Assembly: GCA_034439755.1 (NCBI GenBank)
Contig: JAWXAZ010000101.1
Span: 1 to 64,000, forward strand
Direction: 5' to 3'
DNA length: 64,000 bases
DNA from: B1 sp034439755
Lineage (GTDB): Bacteria > Bacteroidota > Bacteroidia > UKL13-3
The position numbers and the translations under genes were made by a program. Below the pieces are notes generated by a model, which saw nothing but the letters and a program-made list of their open reading frames with translations, did not search any database and was not told the origin of the DNA. Positions 35,060 to 43,936 of the stretch are shown one piece after another. Position 1 is the stretch's first letter. Each line of letters starts with the position of its first letter.

Positions 35060-35575
35060 ATGAAAAAATTATTATTAATGGCAGGTTTTGCCTCTTTCCT
35101 TTTTGCATGTGGTGGCGGTTCTAATACAAATGCACCTGTAGCAGATTCATTACAAACTGCGCCAGCTGCAACCACAGGCGAAGCCACAGCCGAATATTAT
35201 GGCGCAAAAATCACTGCCGATAGCGCTGTAGCCATGAGCGAATTGGCAGCCTTAATGGGCGATAAAAAGGAGATAAAAATTAAGCTTATAGGAGAAATTG
35301 AAGCAATTTGTCAGAAAAAAGGATGCTGGATGGAAATCAAAAATCCAAATGGTGAAGCCATGCGCGTAACTTTTAAAGACTATGGATTTTTTATGCCAAA
35401 AGATGCGTCGGGCAGAACAGCCATAATAGAAGGAGTTGCTAAAGTTGAAGAGACCAGCATAGCCGATTTAAAAGAGTATGCAAAAGATGGTGGAAGTTCT
35501 AAAGCAGAAATTGATGCCATTAAAGAAGTTAAGAAGGAATTGGTTTTTGAGGCGAATGGTGTTATCCTAAACTAA
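35060..35575 (+). CDS. DUF4920-type lipoprotein
   Basis: 171 residues. The signal peptide has a lipobox LFACGGG, so the mature protein begins at Cys17 and is membrane-anchored, processed by Lgt and LspA. A low-complexity A/T/P linker leads to the domain (about 45-165), with EYYGAKITADSAV, AICQKKGCWMEI (two cysteines, C-x4-C) and MRVTFKDYGFFMPKDASG. This matches the DUF4920 family of Bacteroidota; its OB-like beta core and paired cysteines suggest ligand or metal binding, but the function is unknown. The next gene starts three bases after the stop, so they form a pair. Confidence 0.85.
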   Translation: MKKLLLMAGFASFLFACGGGSNTNAPVADSLQTAPAATTGEATAEYYGAKITADSAVAMSELAALMGDKKEIKIKLIGEIEAICQKKGCWMEIKNPNGEAMRVTFKDYGFFMPKDASGRTAIIEGVAKVEETSIADLKEYAKDGGSSKAEIDAIKEVKKELVFEANGVILN

Positions 35576-35578
35576 TTT

Positions 35579-36085
35579 ATGAGAAAAATTTCTTTCGCAT
35601 TTTCCCTGATTTTATTTTCCTTTTTGATGTTGAATGCTTGTTCTCAAAATGCAAGTGTTAGCAAAGAAAAGGCACAACAAGATTCTATAGAGCAAGCTGC
35701 CAAAGCGCAGCACCTGCAAGATTCTATGAGTTCATGTTCGCAAACCATCATGGATCCAAACAATACCAAACCAATGGCGCTTATGATGCGTTTAATGGCT
35801 GCCAACGCAGATAGCATGCGGTCGCAATTGCTAAGAGGTGAACAATTGGATTCGAACAGGTATGCTTTTATAAAATTCTATCTGGTTGAACCAACCGATC
35901 CAAATGTATTGGTGCCTAACTTTTTTGAGAAGGCACGTTTGCACCAGGCTGCCTACGCCCAATTGTTTAAGCATCCAAAGGAGCAAAAGAAGTACTATAA
36001 TTTAATGATTCAATCTTGTGTAAATTGTCACCTCGACTATTGCAGTGGACCTTTAAAAAGAATCAATAAGTTTCCTATTCCTTAA
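35579..36085 (+). CDS. Lipoprotein with a single c-type heme motif
   Basis: 168 residues. The signal peptide ends in a lipobox (LMLNACSQN), then a charged linker and a helical domain. Near the C-terminus IQSCVNCHLDYCSGPLKR contains CVNCH, a heme-c attachment site, followed by two further residues (Y, C) and PLKR that fit the end of small periplasmic cytochromes. An axial methionine is not certain; MALMMRLM upstream offers candidates. It is probably a monoheme electron-transfer or sensing lipoprotein. It is coupled to the DUF4920 gene upstream and ends in a strong terminator. Confidence 0.75.
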   Translation: MRKISFAFSLILFSFLMLNACSQNASVSKEKAQQDSIEQAAKAQHLQDSMSSCSQTIMDPNNTKPMALMMRLMAANADSMRSQLLRGEQLDSNRYAFIKFYLVEPTDPNVLVPNFFEKARLHQAAYAQLFKHPKEQKKYYNLMIQSCVNCHLDYCSGPLKRINKFPIP

Positions 36086-36251
36086 TTGATATTAGCTCGT
36101 TTGGTGAGTTTTAATAGAGACCGCAAAATATATAGTCCAATTTCGACAAATATATCATTGTGCTATTATTTTGTTATACAGGCATTTACCCTGGCAAAAT
36201 TATCAAAAAGCTTTGGGCTATTCAATAATTACAATTGGTATAACTTTACTT

Positions 36252-36289
36252 AAAAGGCCGAATCACCATAAATGATTCGGCCTTTTTTT
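36252..36289 (+). terminator. Rho-independent terminator after the lipoprotein pair
   Basis: AAAAGGCCGAATCA, CCATAAA loop, TGATTCGGCC, then seven Ts. A long stem and strong T-tract, about 165 bases after the stop at 36085. The rest of the 36086-36441 spacer holds no gene. Confidence 0.9.
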
Positions 36290-36413
36290 ATGCTTTTTCG
36301 AAAGTTTTTTTGCCCATTTATTTGGTTTAATCCTTCTGAAGTTGGTTTCTGTTTTATGAATATTTTAATGTTTATTTTACAATACATTAAATGTAATGAC
36401 AATTAAATTATTA

Positions 36414-36421
36414 TATATTTG
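36414..36421 (+). promoter_or_regulatory. Likely -7 box of the choice-of-anchor V gene
   Basis: TATATTTG, an exact TAnnTTTG, 20 bases before the ATG at 36442. Confidence 0.5.
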
Positions 36422-36441
36422 ATTTACTCAAACAAAAACGC

Positions 36442-37554
36442 ATGAAAAAATTTACTTTAAATTCTTCTTTAAAAAAAATTGTGGTAGTTGCCGCTTTTCT
36501 GGGAATTGCCGAAAGTGTGTTCACATACTCTAGCGGACCACCAGCGGGTTATACCAATGCGCCTGGTGGAGGCAATTGCACTTCCTGTCACAGTGGTTCT
36601 GCCATTACCAGCGGTACAGTTTGGTCAGGAATTACCCTAACCAGAACAGGTGGATTGAGCTCTGTTTTGCCAAACGCCAGCAACACCCTTACTTTAAACT
36701 TAGCTTCGCCAACAAGCACTACCTTTGGTTTTCAATTATTGGTATTGCCAAATTCGGCCAATAGCTCGAGCGCCTCTATTGGAACCTTTTCTGCTGGTTC
36801 TAATACAGATGTTCAAACCACTTCATCCACATCGCCAACCAGAAGTTATTTGATGCATACCACAGCAGGTACAAGTGCTTCATCTGGTTCAAAATCATAT
36901 ACCTTTAATTGGAATACACCCATTAGTTTTTCGGGAGGTGCCACATTTTACTTGGCATTTAACGAAGCCAACGGTAATTCCTCAAGTTCTGGAGATAATA
37001 TATACGTTAAAACATTTTCTGTAACGGTATTGCCTGTAAAATGGCTAGATTTTAATGCCTTTGCATCAGACCGTGGCGTGAAGCTTCAATGGAGCACTGC
37101 ACAAGAAATAAACAACCAAAAATTTGAGGTACAAAGAAGTTTCGATGGCACCAATTTTGAGAGCATTGGCAGTGTAAAGGGCATGGGAAATACCGAGCTT
37201 AAATCCTATTATACTTTCATGGATGAAGAGCTCCCTCAAAGTGAGGTAATGTACCGCATCAAGCAAGTAGATTTTGATGGAAAGGAAGATTATTCAAAAA
37301 CCATTAGCTTTGATCCGAACCAAATAAATGAGCCAGAAATACATGTTTTGTCGAACGAAAAAATGCTTTGGTTCAGCCAGAGTGAAAAGGTTAAAAATGT
37401 AAATGTATATGGCTTAAATGGTGCCTTAATTTCAACGTTTACCTCGGTGCAAAATGGCTTGTTGTCTTTAACTCATTTGCAAGATGGTTTGTATGTAATT
37501 GAACTTACCACAGATGAAGGCAAGCAAACGCTAAAAAAAGTATTGCTTCAATAA
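36442..37554 (+). CDS. Choice-of-anchor V (reeler-like) protein with T9SS sorting domain
   Basis: 370 residues. The signal peptide (about 1-28) is followed directly by SSGPPAGYTNAPGGGNCTSCHSGS, the hallmark of the Bacteroidota choice-of-anchor V/reeler-like family, in which CxxCH could hold heme c. A serine/threonine-rich beta-sandwich (about 60-190) follows, then a fibronectin-like segment (VKWLDFNAFASDRGVKLQWST, KFEVQRSFDGTNFESIG), then a T9SS type A C-terminus (LNGALISTF, LQDGLYVIELTTDEGKQTLKKVLLQ). The predicted location is the cell surface or outside. The role is unknown. Its own promoter and terminator make it a single-gene unit. Confidence 0.85.
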   Translation: MKKFTLNSSLKKIVVVAAFLGIAESVFTYSSGPPAGYTNAPGGGNCTSCHSGSAITSGTVWSGITLTRTGGLSSVLPNASNTLTLNLASPTSTTFGFQLLVLPNSANSSSASIGTFSAGSNTDVQTTSSTSPTRSYLMHTTAGTSASSGSKSYTFNWNTPISFSGGATFYLAFNEANGNSSSSGDNIYVKTFSVTVLPVKWLDFNAFASDRGVKLQWSTAQEINNQKFEVQRSFDGTNFESIGSVKGMGNTELKSYYTFMDEELPQSEVMYRIKQVDFDGKEDYSKTISFDPNQINEPEIHVLSNEKMLWFSQSEKVKNVNVYGLNGALISTFTSVQNGLLSLTHLQDGLYVIELTTDEGKQTLKKVLLQ

Positions 37555-37582
37555 GGTCTGAACCGATTTACAAGTACGACAT

Positions 37583-37621
37583 AAAAAAAGTCTGCATATA
37601 ATTTCTTATGCAGACTTTTTT
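37583..37621 (+). terminator. Rho-independent terminator
   Basis: AAAAAAGTCTGCATA, loop, TATGCAGACTTTTTT. Symmetric A and T tracts make it bidirectional. It ends the choice-of-anchor V gene, 30 bases after the stop. Confidence 0.9.
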
Positions 37622-37867
37622 ATTGCCTTCAAGTTGCATTTGTGCAACCTCTTTTGAAAATTTCAATTTAACTTTTATCCTTAATTTGTGTAGTGGGTTT
37701 TAAATAATTGGGCTTGGTTTTTGAAGCAATATTTTACTTATAAAGTTTGTTTTTTATTAATGAAAATATTTTTTAACACAAATTCTTAATTTTTTATTAA
37801 TTTATTTAAGCTGCTTTTTTTTATAGATTTTCTTTTGCAAATTTGATTTTTAATACTTAAAATTATG

Positions 37868-37912
37868 AACCAAACCAAACCAAACCAAACCAAACCAAAC
37901 CAAACCAAACCA
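37868..37912 (+). repeat. (AACCA)9 pentanucleotide microsatellite directly after an ATG
   Basis: Nine perfect AACCA units follow an ATG at 37865-37867. Five bases per unit means each gain or loss shifts the reading frame. With nine units the ATG frame meets TAA at 37919-37921. With ten (or seven) it joins the frame of the gene at 37953-38486. Confidence 0.95.
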
Positions 37913-37952
37913 AACAAGTAATTTTGTTAGGCACATTAAGTATCTAATTTTA

Positions 37953-38486
37953 ATGTTGGTTTTGTTTTCTGTTCAATTTGCCATTGCGCAACCACCACCA
38001 CCACCTACAGATCCACCAGAAGGATTAACTTATTATCCATTTGACAATCCTGTTGTCTTGTTTGATGCAGAGCCCATAGAAACAGTGAGGTTCGAAACCA
38101 TAAATAACACTCCATGTACAGCAGAATTTTTCAATTGGTTTCATGTAGGAAAACGAAATAAATCTACTGGAGAAATTGTAGAATACTATACCCCAGATTT
38201 ACCCTTTGTATTAGGTAGTAATCAAAGCGGCACTGTTACAAATTTTCAACTATATACGGCATGGGGTTTACCTGATCTAACAGGCTCCAACTATGAGTAT
38301 ATAATACTTAGCACAGGGGTATATCTAAAATTTGGAAACATGAGTGGTTACATGACTCTTTTGCCAAATGCAAGTGGCACCACAATTTTAGTTCCAGGAA
38401 ATGACCCACCTTGCGATTGTTTTATCTTTCGTATTGTGAGCACCGGCTCCAAAATAACCCTCACTTTAGATCCTTGTCCACAATAA
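37953..38486 (+). CDS. Unknown secreted protein, candidate phase-variable (tract currently out of frame)
   Basis: 177 residues from the ATG at 37953. The likely true start is the ATG at 37865, which precedes an (AACCA)9 tract and is out of frame by one unit. The frame of 37953 is open back through the whole tract. In the joined frame the N-terminus would be repeated NQTKP units, then TSNFVRHIKYLILMLVLFS and VQFAIAQ, a complete signal peptide with positive charges; from 37953 alone only 13 hydrophobic residues remain. The mature part starts QPPPPPTDPPEG and continues as a beta-rich domain of about 150 residues, with PCTAEFFNWFHVGK and a C-terminal DPPCDCFIFRIVSTG, which I do not recognise. A decayed copy of this locus is at 2692-3165. 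The function is unknown. Confidence 0.7.
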   Translation: MLVLFSVQFAIAQPPPPPTDPPEGLTYYPFDNPVVLFDAEPIETVRFETINNTPCTAEFFNWFHVGKRNKSTGEIVEYYTPDLPFVLGSNQSGTVTNFQLYTAWGLPDLTGSNYEYIILSTGVYLKFGNMSGYMTLLPNASGTTILVPGNDPPCDCFIFRIVSTGSKITLTLDPCPQ

Positions 38487-38494
38487 ATTAATAA

Positions 38495-38523
38495 AGGCCG
38501 TATTACTTTTTAGTAATATGGCC
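38495..38523. terminator. Hairpin between two secreted-protein genes
   Basis: GGCCGTATTACT, TTTT loop, AGTAATATGGCC: a near-perfect 12-base stem, but with no T-tract after it. It may be a weak terminator or a processing or stability element in a transcript shared with the next gene. Confidence 0.5.
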
Positions 38524-38543
38524 ACATTATAATAATAACTTTT

Positions 38544-40607
38544 ATGAAAAAAATTGCTAGTTTTCTATATATCGTTTTTATACTCTTATTTAAAGTTGAT
38601 GCCCAATGGAATCCTGTTCCTATAAACTTGGCAAGTATTTACCTTAATTCGGTTGATAGCGAATCTGTAATCGTAAAAGTAAATGACAAAGATTTTTACC
38701 GCCTAGCTCAGAATACCAATACTTGGCTACCCATAAATATAAATTTAAATAGTTTGAGTGGTTCAATCAATTCAATTTCGAGCTCAAAAAGCAATATATT
38801 GTATACTCATGGGGGCCTAAATGGCAAGGTATTTATTTCTGAAGATTATGGTAAAACTTTTAATGAAAATGATAATTATGAAAACGCTAGATCCTTTTAT
38901 TCTATCCTAATAAATAATTCTAATAAAAGAATCTATTTAAGTGCAGGTGAGGGAACAAGACTACAATACTCCGACAACCTAGGAAAGTCATGGGTAGTAG
39001 ACACTCTTGGACTTGACTTTTTGCAATTTCATGCCGCCCAATCATTTTATAATATCGACAGTTTTGAATACCAGAAAGCCAATACAGGAGTTTATAGGAG
39101 AAGCATTTCAAAACAAGAACCTTGGAAACTTTGGGTAAAAAAAATCAATAATACATCTCAACTTTATTCGATTATCAAACATCAAGAAAACTTTTTAGGT
39201 GCAACTAGTTTGGGCATTTACAAATATGTTCCTTCAGACAGCACTTGGGTGCGTTTCGACCAAAACAATAGCATTAATTTTATTAACGGTGGAATGGAAA
39301 GTTTGGGTCGTTACGTGGTATTTGCTGGAATTTACGAAGGCGTATATATTTCAAGCAATGAAGGTGCTTCCTGGACGCATTTGCCATTAGACACGGCTGT
39401 AAATAGGGATTTTAGAATTAAAAAATTCGATAACAAAATTTTAGCTTTTACCAATACTGGGGTTTTTGCTTTAGACACCAATTCTTTTACTTGGGAAAGG
39501 TTTGGCAATAAGCTAATGGGGTTAAATGTATCTGATTTGATTAAAATAAATGACAAATTATACGCAACAACATATGCTTTTGGGGTTACCGAATCTAACC
39601 TACTGGGCATATACCAAAACATATTACCCAAACACAATGCAAGGGCTATATTTAATCAGGCTAACAAAATATATGTGGCCACCAATTTGGGCGTGAAACA
39701 AAAAGACTATGCTAGCAATGTGTGGCAAGACATCCACCCGTTAATTGACAAGCAAAACTTTTTGCAGATATTGGTTCAAAACGATACCCTTTTCTGTTTA
39801 AGTAAAACAGATTTTTGGGCAAAACCATTAAAAGACACGTCTTGTATTAGGTTTGGTTCAGGCATAAACGTAACAACAAGCATAGCTTTGATAGCTTATG
39901 ACGGAAATCTATTTGCAATTACCAACGGATTATTTAGCTATGTTTTATACAAGTTTAACCAATTATCTAAAAATTGGGAAAGTATAGAAAACAACCTGCC
40001 TGCTGCATCTTACAATGGGATTTGCCTAAATAAAGGAAATTTATTAGTAGCTACCAATGCCGGCTTGCACCAATATAATGTGTTAAATAACTTCTGGTTA
40101 GCAATACCAGGGTTAGAAAAATATGGGAACGTAAAAGCAATACAAGCAGAAGGAAATACCTTGGCATTTTATTCGGAAACTTTACCGGGACTCTATTTTT
40201 GCAGTGATACAAGCTATAATTTTCTCCCAATTTCTGGTGACTTGCCAAGCATGAATGTCACAAAACTTTATTTCAATCAAGATACCCTTTACATAGGTGG
40301 AAGCAAAGGAATTTGGTTCAGACCATTATCACAATTGAGCAACTCCATACAAGCCTCTAATTTAAACCAAAATAAAATCAAGGTATATCCAAACCCTTTT
40401 TCAGAATCAATAAACATAGACTTTGAAAAAGATTTTTTACCCGAATCTAATATACAGTTAATGGATATTTACGGCAGAATTATTTTGAAAGACAAAATAT
40501 TAACTTCATCACATAAAATCTACTTAACACAATTACCACCAGGAATTTACTTTATCGTTATTCACCAGGGTGAAAATAGCAAAAGCATGAAAATTGTGAA
40601 GCAATAA
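38544..40607 (+). CDS. Secreted beta-propeller/sialidase-like protein with T9SS sorting domain
   Basis: 687 residues. The signal peptide (1-20) starts MKKIASFLYIVFILL and ends VDAQ. Residues 21-600 are propeller-like blades with repeated patterns VFISEDYGKTFNEN, VYISSNEGASWTHLP and IYVATNLGVKQ, resembling BNR/sialidase or photosystem-assembly Ycf48-type repeats. The C-terminal 75 residues are a T9SS type A domain (IKVYPNPFSESINIDFE, IQLMDIYGRIILKD, PPGIYFIVIHQGENSKSMKIVKQ). It is 57 bases downstream of the candidate phase-variable gene with only a hairpin between, so the two may be co-expressed. The substrate or binding partner is unknown. Confidence 0.85.
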   Translation: MKKIASFLYIVFILLFKVDAQWNPVPINLASIYLNSVDSESVIVKVNDKDFYRLAQNTNTWLPININLNSLSGSINSISSSKSNILYTHGGLNGKVFISEDYGKTFNENDNYENARSFYSILINNSNKRIYLSAGEGTRLQYSDNLGKSWVVDTLGLDFLQFHAAQSFYNIDSFEYQKANTGVYRRSISKQEPWKLWVKKINNTSQLYSIIKHQENFLGATSLGIYKYVPSDSTWVRFDQNNSINFINGGMESLGRYVVFAGIYEGVYISSNEGASWTHLPLDTAVNRDFRIKKFDNKILAFTNTGVFALDTNSFTWERFGNKLMGLNVSDLIKINDKLYATTYAFGVTESNLLGIYQNILPKHNARAIFNQANKIYVATNLGVKQKDYASNVWQDIHPLIDKQNFLQILVQNDTLFCLSKTDFWAKPLKDTSCIRFGSGINVTTSIALIAYDGNLFAITNGLFSYVLYKFNQLSKNWESIENNLPAASYNGICLNKGNLLVATNAGLHQYNVLNNFWLAIPGLEKYGNVKAIQAEGNTLAFYSETLPGLYFCSDTSYNFLPISGDLPSMNVTKLYFNQDTLYIGGSKGIWFRPLSQLSNSIQASNLNQNKIKVYPNPFSESINIDFEKDFLPESNIQLMDIYGRIILKDKILTSSHKIYLTQLPPGIYFIVIHQGENSKSMKIVKQ

Positions 40608-40662
40608 AATTGGCAAGGATTAATGAGGTGTTTCCTAATTAATCTTTGCTTATTGTAGTCAA

Positions 40663-41643
40663 TTATTTTCTATACAAAACGTCCTTAATGGCTTTGCTTG
40701 TGCGTTCTACATTTGGTAAGAATTCTTGTACAAATGTTGGGGCATAACCCAAGGGAGTGTCTTGCGTGCAAATGCGTTGAATGGGTGCATCTAAATAATC
40801 GAAGGCTCTTTTCTGAACCATATAGGTTATTTCAGTTGAGATTGAGGCCAATGGCCATGCTTCTTCTACAATTACTAAGCGGTTGGTTTTCTTTACACTT
40901 TCAATTACGGTATCATAATCAATTGGCCTTACCGTCATTAAGTCAATTACCTCGCAACTGATTCCTTCTTTGGCCAATTCTTCTGCAGTGGCCAAGGCAA
41001 CTTTTAAAATTTTGCCAAAAGAAACGATGGTAACATCGGTTCCTTCGCGTTTTACAAAGGCCTTTCCTATGGGAATTAAATACTCTTCTTCTGGCACTTC
41101 GCCTTTGTCGCCATACATCTGTTCGCTCTCCATAAAAATAATAGGGTCGTTATCTCTAATGGCTGTTTTTAGCAAACCTTTTGCATCGTATGGGTTGGCT
41201 GGAACCACTACTTTTAATCCCGGACAGTTGGCAAACCAGTTTTCGAAAGCCTGCGAGTGCTGCGCACCTAATTGTCCGGCACTGCCTGTAGGCCCGCGAA
41301 ATACCATGGGAATATTAAATTGTCCGCCGCTCATTTGGTACATTTTAGCTGCGGCATTAATTATTTGATCTATGGCAACCAATGAAAAGTTAAAGGTCAT
41401 AAACTCAATAATAGGTCTTAGGCCATTCATGGCAGCGCCTACGCCAATGCCAGCAAAACCAAGCTCTGCGATGGGGGTATCTACAATTCGCTTTTCGCCA
41501 AATTCATCCAACATGCCCTGACTAACTTTATAAGCGCCGTTGTATTCTGCTACTTCCTCGCCCATTAAGAAAACGTTTGGATCGCGACGCATTTCTTCGT
41601 TCATTGCCTCACGCAAGGCTTCTCTATATTGTATTATTCTCAT
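40663..41643 (-). CDS. pdhB: Pyruvate dehydrogenase E1 component, beta subunit
   Basis: 326 residues of the transketolase-like C-terminal half of E1. It starts MRIIQYREALREAMNEEM and has FLMGEEVAEYNGAYKVSQGM (residues about 25-44; the glutamate activates thiamine diphosphate), IAELGFAGIGVGAAMNGLRPI and FRGPTGSAGQLGAQHSQ. It pairs with PdhA to decarboxylate pyruvate and acetylate the E2 lipoyl group. The alpha subunit and E2/E3 genes are not adjacent, which is usual in Bacteroidota. It is transcribed alone, divergent from the transglutaminase-like gene and convergent with the T9SS gene. Branched-chain E1 beta is a weaker alternative. Confidence 0.92.
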   Translation of the reverse strand: MRIIQYREALREAMNEEMRRDPNVFLMGEEVAEYNGAYKVSQGMLDEFGEKRIVDTPIAELGFAGIGVGAAMNGLRPIIEFMTFNFSLVAIDQIINAAAKMYQMSGGQFNIPMVFRGPTGSAGQLGAQHSQAFENWFANCPGLKVVVPANPYDAKGLLKTAIRDNDPIIFMESEQMYGDKGEVPEEEYLIPIGKAFVKREGTDVTIVSFGKILKVALATAEELAKEGISCEVIDLMTVRPIDYDTVIESVKKTNRLVIVEEAWPLASISTEITYMVQKRAFDYLDAPIQRICTQDTPLGYAPTFVQEFLPNVERTSKAIKDVLYRK

Positions 41644-41774
41644 GGATTTATTTTAAAACGAATTGCAAAAATAGGAGCTATTGGCTTATATCAAAGCGAT
41701 TTGAATTTTTTGTCATTTTTTGACTAAAAACTAGTTAATGTTACTAAATTGTTAAACATATAATAATAAATTAA

Positions 41775-41782
41775 TATATTTG
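41775..41782 (+). promoter_or_regulatory. -7 box of the transglutaminase-like gene
   Basis: TATATTTG with a TTG at 41749-41751, 23 bases upstream. The box ends only five bases before the GTG start at 41787, so the message would be almost leaderless. Confidence 0.5.
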
Positions 41783-41786
41783 TTAG

Positions 41787-42962
41787 GTGCTTAATAAACA
41801 GAGATATAGATTTTTAATTCCCTCGGCAGTTGCTAGTTTTCTATTGTATGGTATTTTTATGTCGGCACCAGCCTTTGCTAAAGAAAATGAAAATGGGTTC
41901 AGCCTAAATTTATATGGGCACTTACTTTCATTTGAATTTGTTCAGCCAAAAATTACAATTCAATATCCAATAGAGAAAGAGGGCGTAAGTAAAATTGTTG
42001 CTCTGGTAAAAGAATCGGAACTACAAAGTTTGGTTAAACAGATGGATTCTTATTCTGCTGAGTTTGGGATGGACGATATGGCTTATGTTATTTTTGGCAG
42101 AAAGTTATCGGCTCAATTGTATAAAGATCCCAATGCGGCTAAACTTTTCCAGTATCAAATTCTTATGGAAAAGGGGTATAATGTGATATTGGGGGTAAAT
42201 GAGGAGCAGCTAACCTTGTTTGGTAATTTGGGTTTTAACATTTTAAATGGCACAACGGTGCAGCACCAAGGATTGTCTTATGATGATCTTTCGTTCGACT
42301 ATAATTTGGAGCCTTGTATAGATGCGGTTTATGAAGTGGCAATAGGAGGAAGGGCAATTTTAATTAATGAAAATAGGCCACCATTTTTTAATGCCATTCG
42401 GGGCTCATACGATTTGCACACCGAGTTTGAAGGCGCTGTTTATTTTTTTAAAGGCTCGCTCAATCAAAGCTTGGCAAATTATTACCACGATTTACCCGAT
42501 ATTGAATTTGGTCAGATTTACCTCAATTATCAAATATCTAGTCCTACCTATTCTCAATTGGTAGGCGATTTAAAAAAGGCAATATCAAATATGTTTCCCC
42601 GCAAACAGATTGATTTTTTGCTTCATTTTACCCAAACGGCCATTCCTTATAAAGTAGATAAAGAGGCAATAGGAAAAGAGAAATTCGCGTTTCCAGAGGA
42701 AGTGCTGTCTAATAATTACGGCGATTGTGAAGATAAGTCGGTGTTGTTTGCCTACCTCACCAAGGAAGTTCTTCAATTGCCCTCGGTGGCTTTGATTTAC
42801 GTTTCGCAAAATCATTTGAATGTGGCGGTTGCTATTAACCACGCCAGTTTCAACTTTATTTACAACAACCAAAAATACCTTATTTGCGAGCCTTCGGGTT
42901 TAGGTTTTGCACCTGGAGATAATGTGTACGACTTAAAAAAGGTTAGCATTATTCCTTGGTAA
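41787..42962 (+). CDS. Exported transglutaminase-like protein
   Basis: 391 residues from a GTG. An in-frame TAG just upstream rules out a longer form, and the signal peptide (RYRFLIPSAVASFLLYG, cleaved after APAFAK) needs this start. The middle (about 40-290) is a beta-rich region I do not recognise. The C-terminal 100 residues hold a cysteine-protease-like core: NNYGDCEDKSVLFAYLTKEV (Cys near residue 314), VSQNHLNVAVAI (His near 346) and YLICEPSG (acidic third member). This is the transglutaminase/papain order C-H-D/E. Proteins of this kind in Bacteroidota are periplasmic and of unknown substrate. The 3' end faces an SDR gene across a 46-bp tandem array. Confidence 0.75.
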   Translation: MLNKQRYRFLIPSAVASFLLYGIFMSAPAFAKENENGFSLNLYGHLLSFEFVQPKITIQYPIEKEGVSKIVALVKESELQSLVKQMDSYSAEFGMDDMAYVIFGRKLSAQLYKDPNAAKLFQYQILMEKGYNVILGVNEEQLTLFGNLGFNILNGTTVQHQGLSYDDLSFDYNLEPCIDAVYEVAIGGRAILINENRPPFFNAIRGSYDLHTEFEGAVYFFKGSLNQSLANYYHDLPDIEFGQIYLNYQISSPTYSQLVGDLKKAISNMFPRKQIDFLLHFTQTAIPYKVDKEAIGKEKFAFPEEVLSNNYGDCEDKSVLFAYLTKEVLQLPSVALIYVSQNHLNVAVAINHASFNFIYNNQKYLICEPSGLGFAPGDNVYDLKKVSIIPW

Positions 42963-42981
42963 TTTTTGCGAAAGAGATTAG

Positions 42982-43192
42982 GTAACTAGCAGTAAAATGT
43001 TTAGTTAAATGTGGCAAAAAAAGAAGCGTAACTAGCCGTAAAATGTTTAGTTAAATATGGCAAAAAAAGAAGCGTAACTAGCCGTAAAATGTTTAGTTAA
43101 ATATAGCAAAAAAAGAAGCGTAACTAGCCGTAAAATGTTTAGTTAAATATGGCAAAAAAAGAAGCGTAACTAGCCGTAAAATGTTTAGTTAA
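42982..43192. repeat. 46-bp tandem repeat (4.6 copies) between convergent genes
   Basis: Units start at 42982, 43028, 43074, 43120 and 43166 (last partial). The unit begins GTAACTAGCCGTAAAATG and includes TTTAGTTAAATATGGC and an A7 run. The first copy differs at three positions, the rest at zero or one. TAGTTA and TAACTA in each unit are complementary. It fills the spacer from 20 bases after one stop codon to 18 bases before the other. Confidence 0.95.
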
Positions 43193-43209
43193 CTTTTGTG
43201 AAAATTTAG

Positions 43210-43914
43210 TTATGGTGCTTTTGGTCCGCGCGGTTGCAGCGGCCTAATTTCTAAATTAACCGTATGAAAATTATCTGGCATTTCAAGCGCTTGCACCATC
43301 ATTAAAGCCACATCTTCTGGCATCAACATATAATCATGCGGTTTTATTCCCAGACTATTTCTAAAGAAGTCGGTTTTGGTTGAGCCGGGGTAAACACAAG
43401 TTACCTTTATTTTAAAGTCGCGCAGTTCCTTGTACAAAGATTCGCTTAAACCCTTAACGGCCCATTTGGTGGCACAATATGCGCTTACTTGCGCCATTCC
43501 CTCTAATGCCGCTGTGGAGGCGATATTGATGATGTGGCCAAATTCAGATTTTTTCATTTGAGGCAATACCTGCTTTAAGCAATAAAACATGCCATGAATA
43601 TTGGTATTAAACATGGTGTGCCATTGCTCCTCTGTCACGTCTTCTAAGTAGCCAAAATACCCCAATCCGGCATTGTTTACCATCACATGAATCTCTGCTA
43701 CCTCCAAGTAAATTTTGGAAAAGGCGGTCTGAACCGAAGCGCTGTTTTGAACGTCGCATGTCATGAAATGAAAGTTTGTATGGACTATTTCAGCCGGACA
43801 ATTTCTGCCCAATCCATATACTGCCGCACCCTTCTCTAAAAGTTGTTTGCAAAGCGCCATGCCAATTCCTTTGCTTACGCCCGTAACCACCGCAATTTTA
43901 TCTGTTAAATTCAT
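43210..43914 (-). CDS. Short-chain dehydrogenase/reductase
   Basis: 234 residues of the classical SDR fold. NAD(P) binding TGVSKGIGMALCKQL (residues about 11-25), structural NNAGLG near 82, catalytic serine in IINIASTAAL and YCATKWAVKGLSESLYKEL with the YxxxK pair. The end PLQPRGPKAP is short. Related 3-ketoacyl reductase-like enzymes act on many alcohols and ketones, so no substrate can be given. It starts 22 bases after the T9SS gene stop on the same strand; co-transcription is possible. Confidence 0.92.
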   Translation of the reverse strand: MNLTDKIAVVTGVSKGIGMALCKQLLEKGAAVYGLGRNCPAEIVHTNFHFMTCDVQNSASVQTAFSKIYLEVAEIHVMVNNAGLGYFGYLEDVTEEQWHTMFNTNIHGMFYCLKQVLPQMKKSEFGHIINIASTAALEGMAQVSAYCATKWAVKGLSESLYKELRDFKIKVTCVYPGSTKTDFFRNSLGIKPHDYMLMPEDVALMMVQALEMPDNFHTVNLEIRPLQPRGPKAP

Positions 43915-43936
43915 ATCGTACTTTTATGTTTTGTTC

